NCBI GenBank assembly: GCA_014377915.1
Contig: JACMOT010000090.1
Location: 1 to 5,804 of the forward strand
Reading direction: 5' to 3'
Origin: Tardiphaga sp.
Lineage (GTDB): Bacteria; Pseudomonadota; Alphaproteobacteria; Rhizobiales; Xanthobacteraceae
Length of the DNA: 5,804 nucleotides
The translations under genes were made by a program, and so were the position numbers. Of this stretch, positions 1 through 5,804 are shown piece after piece. How positions within the stretch are numbered: the first letter of the stretch is position 1; the number at the start of each line of letters is the position of its first letter. A model generated the notes under the pieces. That model searched no databases, was not told where the DNA came from, and saw only the letters and a program-made list of their open reading frames with translations.

Positions 1-10
1 ACTGGAAGAA

Positions 11-3000
11 ATGACCATTCTGGTCTCGGTCGAATCGCCACAAGACACGCGAAACGCCGTCAATCTTGCGCGCGCGGCGCTCTCGGTTCGGCGTGGTCAA
101 CGCCGTTGCCGGCAATATGTCGAAAGCAGCGAAGCCGCAGAACTGGCGGCCCGCAAGCTTGCCGAAACGTTCGAAGCGCGGGTCGAGCAGCGGACCGCAG
201 AACTCGCAGCGGCGCTCAACGTCTGTTCGATCGCCAGCAACAGGTTGAGCGAAAGTGACGAACGCAATCGGGCGGTGATCGAGATGAGCGATCTCATCCT
301 GTTCACCGCCGATGCCGCCGGTCAGGTGACAAGGATCGACGACAGATTTTTTGTCATGACGGGGTATCCACGCACCCAAAAACTGTCGATTCATTCGGAC
401 AAGAGAAACGTCCACCCCAATGATCGCGATCGCATTCGCGCCGCCCAGATCGAGTCTTTGCACACGGGCAAGCCGCTCGATTATCAATATCGGGTCCGTG
501 TCGCTGATGGCAGCCATCGCTGGTTGCACCTGCGCGCAAGGCCGGTGGTGGATGACCAGGGCAACGTGCTGCGGTGGAACGGCACGCTCGCCGACATCAA
601 TGACCGCAAAGTGGCGCAGGACCGGCTGAGCGCCAGCGAAGCGCTGCACCGCCATTCAACTGCGCTCAGCGACCTTATCGCCTGGACTGCAACGCCGGAC
701 GGGCAGATCGAAACCATGCCCGACCGCTTTTTCGAAAAGACCGGATGGTGCCGGGACGATATGCGCGGGCTGGGGTGGGCGGAACGGCTGGTCCACGTCG
801 AAGACGTGCGGCCGTTGCGGGCGGCGCGGTTCAAAACGGCCCGCACCGGGCTGCAACTGGATTGCCAGTTTCGGATTTGTCACGCCGACGGACACTACCA
901 CTTTTGGCGAATGCGGGCGGCGGCAGACCGCGACGATGCCGGTCGCGTGATCCGGTGGTACGGGTCATTCGAGGACATCGACGAACTGAAGCGCGCTGAA
1001 GAGCGGCTGCGCGAGAGCGAACTTCGGCACCGCGCTTCGATTGCGCTTGGCCACCTGATCACCTTTACGCTCGATGGCAATGGCGTGCTCGATAGCGTCG
1101 ATGATCCCATCTGCCGGATCACCGGCTTTTCGATGGCCGAAATTCTCGCCAATGCACCCGATGGAATCTGCCATCCCGACGATCTGCCGCGGCTTGAGCG
1201 TGCGCGCGACGACGCGTTGGAGACGCATCGTTTTGATCAGACAGTCCGTATTCGCCAAGCCGATACAGACTATAAATGGTGGCGGCTGCGTTCGGCACCG
1301 CGGTGGAGCGCCGATGGTCGCATCATCGGCTGGTTCGGCACGATGGAAGATGTCGACCAGTTGTTACGAGCACGCGAAGCCCTGAAATCCAGCGAGGAAA
1401 TTCATCGGCTTTCGATCGAATTGAGCGACCAGATCGCTTGGTCGGCGCATGCAGACGGCAAGATCGATGTCGTTGGCGAAGGTCTGTTCGACAAGTTGGG
1501 GATCGCACGCGATGCCTGGTTGGCAATGACAAGCGCAGAACGGGTCCATCCCGACGATCTCGGCTGGCTTGCAGCGATGCACGGCGACGCGATGCACCGG
1601 CGCTGTTCGGCAGATTATCAGTTCCGAATGCGCTGCCACGACGGCAGTTTTCGCTGGTGGCGCGGCCGTTACGCGCCATTGCTCGGCGCCGATGGCGAAG
1701 TAACCCGGTGGTTCGGCACGTTTGACGATGTCAACGAGCTCGTGCTGGCGCGCGACGCGCTGAAGGCGAGCGAGGAACTGTATCGGCTTTCGGTGGAATT
1801 GAGCGGCCAGATCGCCTGGGTGGCCGGGGCGGACGGCCGGATCACGAACGTCAGCGAGGGGCTGTCGGATCGGCTGGGGATCGCCCGCGTCGACTGGCTG
1901 GCGCTGACCGAAGCGGAGCGCGTCCATCCTGACGACGCCGAGACGTTGAACATCGCCGGGACTAATGCCGTAAGGGACCGCACACTTGCCGATTTCCGGG
2001 TCCGCCTGCGTTACGCCGATGGCAGTTTCCGCTGGTGGCGTGGTCGCGCGGCGCCGTTCTACAACGAACATGGCGAGGCCGTTCACTGGCATGGCATGAT
2101 GGAGGACGTCGACGAACTCTATCAGGCGGAGGAAAAGCTGCGCGAGAGCGAGGAACGGTACCGGTTTGCGGTTCAATTGAGCAATCTGGTGACCTATACC
2201 GTCGATGCCGAGACGGGAATCGTCAAGATGGACAATATTGCGCCGGCGGCGAGCGGCGTCGCGATCGAGAAGATCGGCGCGAAAGGATCCGATTTCATCT
2301 GGCATCCGGACCATTTGCCCATCATTCAGGCGGCACGGGCCGAAGCACGCATGACCGGCCACTATGACCAGACAAGCTTGATGGACAATCGCGACGGCAC
2401 CTATCGCTGGTGGCGATCGCGCGCCGTGGCATTTCGCGACGCCGATGGCAGGATATTGCGCTGGTTCGGCACGCTGGAGGATGTCGACGAGTTGCGACGC
2501 GCCGAGGAAAAGCTGCGCGAGAGTGAAAACCGGCATCGCTTGTGCATCGGATTGAGCAAGCTGCTGACCTATACCGCGGATTTGAATGCCAATATCTTGA
2601 GCATGGACGAAGAAGTCACTGCGGCGACAGGCATCGCCGTTGCCGATATTGTCGGCACCATGCCTACCAGCCTCTGCCACCCCGACGACCTTGAAATGCT
2701 GGTCAATGCGCTGCTTTCGGCAAGGGAGTTCGACAATTTCGAATGCACCTATCGCATCAGCGACAGTGACGGTCGGTATCGCTGGTGGCGATCACGCGCC
2801 CGGCCGTACCACGACGAATCGGGCACCGCCGTGCGTTGGTATGGCACGATGGAGGATATCGACGAACTGAGACTCGCCAGTGAACGGCTGCGCGAAACCG
2901 AGGAGCTTTATCGATACACGATCGAGCTTGGCGAACAGATCATCGTGACAGCGGATGCGCAGGGCAAGCTCACGGGCATCGGACCGCGCTGGACGGCGTT

Positions 3001-4018
3001 GACAGGCGTGCCGGTGGTCACGCTGCTCGGCGACGGTCTGATGGCGATCATGCACCCCGATGACCAGGCCGAAGGCAGAGCCAGTTGGGCCGCGCGAGTC
3101 AGCGACGGCGCGGGGGCGGACTTTACCTGCCGGTTCGCAGACGCGGCGGGCAATTTTAAGTGGTGGCGGCTGCGCGCGGCGCAGCGGCGCGGCGACGATG
3201 GCAAAATCATCGGCTGGTACGGCACGCTCGAAAATGTCGATGCCGTAGTGCTTGCCGAACAGCAGCTGCAACAGATGCAGGCCGAAATGATCCATATGTC
3301 GCGGTTGAACGCGATGGGCACCATGGCATCGACGCTGGCGCATGAATTGAACCAGCCGCTAGCGGCGGTGATCAATTATATCGGCGGCAGCCGCCGCTTG
3401 CTCAGCCGCACCGCCGAACCGGCGTTGGATCAGATCGCCGACGCGATGCGCAGCGCCGAGGATTGTGCGCTGCGCGCCAGCGAGATCATTCGTCGGGTGC
3501 GCCAACAGGTGTCGCGCGGCGGCGAAGGCCACGGCGCCGTGTCAGCTGGCTCGCTTGTCCATGATGCGTGCAGCATCGCGCTGATCAACGCGCGCGAATT
3601 GAGCATCGATGTCGTCATCGACCTTGACCCGGCGGTTACAACCCTTCACGCCCACGCTATCCAAGTGCAGCAGATCCTCATCAACCTGCTGCGCAATGCC
3701 GTCGAGGCTGTGGCAGGGCAGCCCGTTCGCAAAATCGTCGTTTCGACATTGCTGGTCGGCGATCATTGCGCCTTTGCCGTCAATGATTCAGGCCCGGGCG
3801 TGGCCGAGGCGATGGTCGCGCGCTTGTTCGAACCTTTTGAAACGAGCAAGGCGCACGGCCTGGGGATCGGCCTTTCGATCTGCCGGACAATCGCGGAAGC
3901 GAACGGCGGAAAGCTGAATTATAGGCGGTCGGTGCTGGGCGGCGCCGATTTCACGATCCTGCTGCCGATAAATCCGCCGCCATCACTGCCAAGGGCCCGC
4001 GTTAACCTGACCCCCTGA
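11..4018 (+). CDS. Soluble multi-PAS (8x) sensor histidine kinase, FixL-type transmitter; 5' end uncertain
   Basis: This is a sensor kinase of a two-component system: it should autophosphorylate on histidine with ATP and pass the phosphate to a response regulator. Residues about 40-80 look helical or coiled (EARVEQRTAEL). Eight PAS_3-like modules follow at about 85-199, 211-326, 338-451, 463-577, 589-703, 715-828, 840-953 and 965-1079. Most carry an HPDD motif, and they end in W-x-G-(T/S)-x-E-D-(V/I)-D-E-L variants. The HisKA core has H1111 in AHELNQPLAA. The ATPase has the N box (N1229), G1 box DSGPGV (D1259), F box LFEPF (F1276) and G2 box GLGIGL (1283-1288), so it looks catalytically intact. 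I see no membrane span, signal peptide, receiver domain or heme-PAS signature, so a cytoplasmic signal is inferred. The HELNQPL core resembles FixL/DctB-type kinases; the ligand cannot be told. The frame is open to base 2, and the GGAA before ATG 11 is too close for a good ribosome site, so the gene may start upstream. No partner regulator lies downstream. Confidence 0.95.
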   Translation: MTILVSVESPQDTRNAVNLARAALSVRRGQRRCRQYVESSEAAELAARKLAETFEARVEQRTAELAAALNVCSIASNRLSESDERNRAVIEMSDLILFTADAAGQVTRIDDRFFVMTGYPRTQKLSIHSDKRNVHPNDRDRIRAAQIESLHTGKPLDYQYRVRVADGSHRWLHLRARPVVDDQGNVLRWNGTLADINDRKVAQDRLSASEALHRHSTALSDLIAWTATPDGQIETMPDRFFEKTGWCRDDMRGLGWAERLVHVEDVRPLRAARFKTARTGLQLDCQFRICHADGHYHFWRMRAAADRDDAGRVIRWYGSFEDIDELKRAEERLRESELRHRASIALGHLITFTLDGNGVLDSVDDPICRITGFSMAEILANAPDGICHPDDLPRLERARDDALETHRFDQTVRIRQADTDYKWWRLRSAPRWSADGRIIGWFGTMEDVDQLLRAREALKSSEEIHRLSIELSDQIAWSAHADGKIDVVGEGLFDKLGIARDAWLAMTSAERVHPDDLGWLAAMHGDAMHRRCSADYQFRMRCHDGSFRWWRGRYAPLLGADGEVTRWFGTFDDVNELVLARDALKASEELYRLSVELSGQIAWVAGADGRITNVSEGLSDRLGIARVDWLALTEAERVHPDDAETLNIAGTNAVRDRTLADFRVRLRYADGSFRWWRGRAAPFYNEHGEAVHWHGMMEDVDELYQAEEKLRESEERYRFAVQLSNLVTYTVDAETGIVKMDNIAPAASGVAIEKIGAKGSDFIWHPDHLPIIQAARAEARMTGHYDQTSLMDNRDGTYRWWRSRAVAFRDADGRILRWFGTLEDVDELRRAEEKLRESENRHRLCIGLSKLLTYTADLNANILSMDEEVTAATGIAVADIVGTMPTSLCHPDDLEMLVNALLSAREFDNFECTYRISDSDGRYRWWRSRARPYHDESGTAVRWYGTMEDIDELRLASERLRETEELYRYTIELGEQIIVTADAQGKLTGIGPRWTALTGVPVVTLLGDGLMAIMHPDDQAEGRASWAARVSDGAGADFTCRFADAAGNFKWWRLRAAQRRGDDGKIIGWYGTLENVDAVVLAEQQLQQMQAEMIHMSRLNAMGTMASTLAHELNQPLAAVINYIGGSRRLLSRTAEPALDQIADAMRSAEDCALRASEIIRRVRQQVSRGGEGHGAVSAGSLVHDACSIALINARELSIDVVIDLDPAVTTLHAHAIQVQQILINLLRNAVEAVAGQPVRKIVVSTLLVGDHCAFAVNDSGPGVAEAMVARLFEPFETSKAHGLGIGLSICRTIAEANGGKLNYRRSVLGGADFTILLPINPPPSLPRARVNLTP
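263..3247 (+). repeat. Tandem array of eight PAS-coding modules, period about 375-381 bp
   Basis: The conserved Trp that opens the closing motif of each module falls at residues 189, 316, 441, 567, 693, 818, 943 and 1069, giving spacings of 127, 125, 126, 126, 125, 125 and 126. Similarity also survives at the DNA level. The 11-mer CGCTGGTGGCG recurs at 1652, 2030, 2405 and 2780. CTGCGCGAGAGCGA occurs at 1007 and 2138, with close variants at 2513 and 2888. TGGTGGCGGCTGCG occurs at 1277 and 3161. The modules are joined by short helical linkers of the type AEEKLRESEERYR, which would carry signal from one PAS to the next. Module boundaries are approximate. Modules 1 and 2 lack the paired Trp (RWWR/KWWR) found in modules 3 to 8, and module 2 has HVED in place of HPDD. 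Confidence 0.9.
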
Positions 4019-4054
4019 TTTTCTTCCGCGATCGATCAGAGGCAGGCTCTTGGG

Positions 4055-4077
4055 TGACGTGCTCCCCGTTTCTGGAC
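4055..4077. mobile_element. Possible relic of an IS3-family terminal repeat
   Basis: The stretch begins TGACGTGCTCCCC and continues to TGGAC, matching the loose pattern TGA-n2-T-n2-CCC-n6-TGGAC seen at ends of IS3-family elements. On the - strand it ends GGGGAGCACGTCA, like a right end. No transposase coding sequence, DDE motif or second terminal repeat is visible next to it, so at best this is a decayed remnant. The match is short and judged by eye. Confidence 0.2.
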
Positions 4078-4152
4078 TGAACAGCGCCGACTTCGCGGGA
4101 GGAGCCAACTCCTGAGTTAATCTCGAACAGGTTGATCGGAACGTCCGGAACT

Positions 4153-4173
4153 CTGCGAAGCGGCCGTTCGCAG
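4153..4173. repeat. Inverted repeat, 7-bp stem
   Basis: CTGCGAA at 4153-4159 pairs perfectly with TTCGCAG at 4167-4173 around a 7-base centre that itself contains the palindrome CGGCCG. No run of T follows on either strand, so a terminator role is not shown. Confidence 0.5.
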
Positions 4174-4225
4174 GCGAGGCGGTGAATGGCGACAATTGGG
4201 TCGGGAGCGGTCGTTTCAAAGGGGT

Positions 4226-4245
4226 GCAGGGGGCGAGCCCCCTGC
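4226..4245. terminator. Strong GC hairpin, possible shared terminator of the converging genes
   Basis: GCAGGGGG at 4226-4233 and CCCCCTGC at 4238-4245 form a perfect 8-bp stem around CGAG; the outer loop bases C4234 and G4237 could add a ninth pair. It is the strongest hairpin in the gap. On the + strand TTTT appears only at 4259-4262, about 14 bases past the stem. On the - strand only a three-T run follows. The pairing is certain, but the terminator role is an inference because no proper U-tract adjoins it. It may instead be a dispersed palindromic repeat. Confidence 0.4.
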
Positions 4246-4274
4246 CTGCCGGAGGCGCTTTTGCTTGGCCGGGC

Positions 4275-4289
4275 CGCGGCAAAGCCGCG
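4275..4289. repeat. Inverted repeat, 6-bp all-GC stem
   Basis: CGCGGC at 4275-4280 and GCCGCG at 4284-4289 pair around AAA. The stem can extend past a C/T mismatch with two further G-C pairs. It lies between the strong hairpin at 4226 and the palindrome at 4292. Confidence 0.45.
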
Positions 4290-4291
4290 TC

Positions 4292-4301
4292 CTGACGTCA
4301 G
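4292..4301. repeat. Perfect 10-bp palindrome CTGACGTCAG
   Basis: The sequence CTGACGTCAG reads the same on both strands and has no spacer, so it fits a two-fold symmetric protein site better than a hairpin. It sits between two converging genes, far from any start codon, so a regulatory function is not supported by context. No known operator is recognised. Confidence 0.35.
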
Positions 4302-4308
4302 ACGGGTT

Positions 4309-4337
4309 CAGCGGGGGAAGGCCTCGCCGCCCCGCTG
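4309..4337. repeat. Inverted repeat, 8-bp stem with 13-base loop
   Basis: CAGCGGGG at 4309-4316 pairs perfectly with CCCCGCTG at 4330-4337 around a 13-base loop. No T run follows on either strand. It could add to 3' end structure of the ettA transcript, which runs through it. Confidence 0.45.
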
Positions 4338-4345
4338 GCCGTCCT

Positions 4346-4392
4346 TGCGCGAGTCCGCGCACAAGCTGCGCTTGCTCGCAGCCGCGCTGCGA
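4346..4392 (-). repeat. Cluster of overlapping hairpins just after the ettA stop
   Basis: Three perfect 6-bp inverted repeats are packed here. TGCGCG/CGCGCA spans 4346-4361 with a 4-base loop. GCTGCG/CGCAGC spans 4365-4382. TCGCAG/CTGCGA spans 4376-4392. The last two share bases 4376-4382 and cannot form together. They begin two bases beyond the ettA stop codon, so they lie in its 3' untranslated RNA. There is no U-tract, so any role in termination or RNA protection is inferred from position only. Confidence 0.4.
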
Positions 4393-4393
4393 C

Positions 4394-5804
4394 TTACCGC
4401 GTCAGCTTCTTGTACGTCAGCGCATGCGGCCGATCCGCCGCATCGCCCAGGCGGCGGCGCTTGTCTTCTTCATACGCTTCGAAATTGCCTTCGAACCATT
4501 CGACATGGCTGTTGCCTTCGAACGCCAAGATATGCGTCGCCAGTCGATCGAGGAAGAAGCGGTCATGGCTGATGACCACGGCGCAGCCGGCGAAGCTTTC
4601 AAGGGCTTCCTCAAGCGCGCGCAGGGTTTCGACGTCGAGATCGTTGGTTGGTTCATCGAGCAGCAGGACGTTGCCGCCCTTGACCAGCATTTTGGCCAGA
4701 TGGACGCGGTTGCGTTCACCGCCCGAAAGCTGGCCGACCTTTTTCTGCTGGTCGGCGCCCTTGAAGTTGAAGGCGCCGACATAGGCGCGGGTCAGGACTT
4801 CATTCTTGCCGAAGTAGAATTTGTCCTGCCCCTGGCTGATTTCTTCCCAGACGTTTTTGCCGGCCGCCAGCGTGTCGCGGCTTTGGTCGACATAGGCGAG
4901 TTTCACCGTGTCGCCGATGCGGATGCTGCCATCATCGGGGGTTTCCTGGCCGGTGATCATGCGAAACAGCGTCGTCTTGCCGGCGCCGTTCGGCCCGATG
5001 ATGCCGACGATGCCGCCCGGCGGCAGGCTGAAGCTGAGGTTTTCGAACAATAGCTTGTCGCCATATGATTTCGACAAATTGTTCGCTTCGATGACGGTAT
5101 TGCCCAGCCGTTCGGGGATCTGGATAAGGATCTGGGCGCTGCCGAGCCGGCGGTTCGCCTGTTTTTCCACCAGTTCATCGAACGCCTTGATGCGCGCCTT
5201 GGACTTGGTCTGGCGGGCCTTGGCCGACGAGCGGATCCACTGGAGTTCGTCCTTGATGGCCTTTTCGCGGCTTTCGTCTTCGCGGTCTTCCTGCGCCATG
5301 CGCTTTGATTTGGCCTCCAGCCAGTCGGAATAATTGCCTTCGAACGGAATGGCGCGGCCACGATCGAGTTCGAGCACCCACTTCACGACATTGTCGAGGA
5401 AGTAGCGATCATGGGTGACGAGGATCGCCATCCCCTTGTATTCCTTGAGATGATTTTCGAGCCACTGGACGGATTCGGCATCAAGGTGGTTGGTCGGTTC
5501 ATCGAGCAGCAGGATATCGGGCTTTTCAAGCAGTAGCTTGCACAGCGCGACGCGGCGCTTTTCACCGCCCGACAGATTGTCGACGCTAGCATCGGCCGGC
5601 GGGCAGCGCAGCGCATCCATGGCGATTTCAAGCTGGTTGTCGAGCGTCCAGCCATCGACGGTGTCGATCTTTTCCTGCAGCTCGCCCATTTCCTCCATCA
5701 ACTTGTCAAAGTCGGTGTCGTCCTTGGGGTCGGCCATTTCGGCGGAGATGGCGTTGAAGCGATCCATCATGATCGCCACCGGGCGAACGCCGTCCATGAC
5801 GTTG
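4394..5804 (-). CDS. ettA: Energy-dependent translational throttle protein EttA (ABC-F ATPase), N-terminus off window
   Basis: EttA binds the ribosomal E site and, depending on the ATP/ADP ratio, holds or releases ribosomes entering elongation; it is cytosolic. Residues are numbered from Met at 5797, which is internal: the frame stays open to 5804, and the preceding Asn-Val fits the family. Residues about 7-51 match the ABC1 arm that contacts the L1 stalk. ABC1 continues with LSGGE (75-79), ILLLDE (95-100) and the switch H129. The charged inter-domain linker spans about 150-210. ABC2 has GPNGAGKTT (268-276), Q305, LSGGE (357-361), VLLLDE (377-382) and H411. Catalytic Glu residues 100 and 382 correspond to E188 and E470 of Escherichia coli EttA, the same 282-residue gap. 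That implies a full length near 555 with about 85 residues missing, including the first Walker A. The basic tail ends TYKKLTR. Nothing is broken within the visible part. The arm, linker and tail favour EttA over other ABC-F members. Confidence 0.96.
   Translation of the reverse strand, partial: NVMDGVRPVAIMMDRFNAISAEMADPKDDTDFDKLMEEMGELQEKIDTVDGWTLDNQLEIAMDALRCPPADASVDNLSGGEKRRVALCKLLLEKPDILLLDEPTNHLDAESVQWLENHLKEYKGMAILVTHDRYFLDNVVKWVLELDRGRAIPFEGNYSDWLEAKSKRMAQEDREDESREKAIKDELQWIRSSAKARQTKSKARIKAFDELVEKQANRRLGSAQILIQIPERLGNTVIEANNLSKSYGDKLLFENLSFSLPPGGIVGIIGPNGAGKTTLFRMITGQETPDDGSIRIGDTVKLAYVDQSRDTLAAGKNVWEEISQGQDKFYFGKNEVLTRAYVGAFNFKGADQQKKVGQLSGGERNRVHLAKMLVKGGNVLLLDEPTNDLDVETLRALEEALESFAGCAVVISHDRFFLDRLATHILAFEGNSHVEWFEGNFEAYEEDKRRRLGDAADRPHALTYKKLTR

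Larger units (their letters stand above)
4019..4393. other. Convergent intergenic region, non-coding, rich in inverted repeats
   Basis: This 375-base gap separates the stop codons of the kinase and ettA, which face each other. I find no credible gene: frames crossing it are open only because the region is GC-rich, and their translations match nothing I recognise. It contains perfect short inverted repeats at 4153-4173, 4226-4245, 4275-4289, 4292-4301, 4309-4337, 4346-4361 and, overlapping each other, 4365-4382 and 4376-4392. This density is unusual even for GC-rich DNA and resembles the palindromic filler often found between genes in sphingomonads; that comparison is from memory. Expected functions are transcription termination and 3' end protection for both converging transcripts. 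No promoter, tRNA or riboswitch is recognisable. Confidence 0.75.

Noticed and set aside
1364..2680. Long open frame (438 codons) on the - strand inside the kinase gene
   Set aside because: It is an antisense shadow: its repeating pattern mirrors the PAS repeats, it has no recognisable domain, and the + strand frame is clearly coding.
263..3247. Regular repeats read as a possible CRISPR or satellite array
   Set aside because: The period of about 375 bp is in frame, diverged, and fully explained by PAS domain duplication.
263..3247. Heme-binding PAS as in FixL
   Set aside because: The kinase core is FixL-like, but I saw no FixL-type heme-ligand His context in any PAS; the modules look like PAS_3 with HPDD motifs that lie outside the heme site.
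3983..4282. 99-codon - strand frame overlapping the kinase 3' end
   Set aside because: The translation is low in complexity, rich in Pro/Arg/Ser, matches no transposase or other family, and overlaps the kinase coding end.
4186..4572. 128-codon + strand frame over the hairpin region
   Set aside because: Half lies antisense to ettA and half crosses hairpins; its composition reflects GC-rich noise and no domain is visible.
4196..5053. 285-codon + strand frame across the gap and into ettA
   Set aside because: It is antisense to a highly conserved ABC-F gene and shows no family resemblance; GC-rich codon bias leaves the opposite frame open.
5700..5804. Met at 5797 as the true ettA start, giving a shortened protein
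   Set aside because: The frame continues past it to the window edge with family-like residues, and the first Walker A would be missing; the gene simply runs off the window.

Overview
The window suggests an alphaproteobacterium, most plausibly of the sphingomonad type (Sphingomonas, Sphingopyxis or Sphingobium-like). The reasons are GC-rich codon use, an EttA closely resembling alphaproteobacterial versions, a FixL-like HELNQPL histidine kinase core, and a GC-rich palindrome-filled intergenic region. The genus is inferred from general resemblance, not from a search.

There are two real genes, and they converge. On the + strand, 11-4018 encodes a very large soluble sensor histidine kinase of at least 1335 residues. 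It has a short N-terminal helical segment, eight tandem PAS domains with an almost constant period of 125-127 residues, and an intact FixL-type HisKA/HATPase transmitter with phosphoacceptor H1111. Its true start may lie upstream of the window. On the - strand, 5804-4394 encodes EttA, the ABC-F translational throttle ATPase. Its first 85 or so residues, including the first Walker A motif, lie beyond the right edge.

Between the two stop codons lie 375 bases (4019-4393) with no credible gene. They hold at least seven perfect short inverted repeats, including one strong GC hairpin at 4226-4245. They also hold a sequence at 4055-4077 that faintly resembles an IS3-family end. Transcription from both genes runs into this region, so the hairpins may help termination, but none has a convincing U-tract.

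The two genes have no evident functional link. The kinase would receive a cytoplasmic signal through one or more PAS modules, autophosphorylate and pass phosphate to an unlinked response regulator, since none is visible here. EttA is a housekeeping ribosome factor. The most notable content is the eight-unit PAS array, which looks built by repeated internal duplication and shows at least two interleaved module subtypes.
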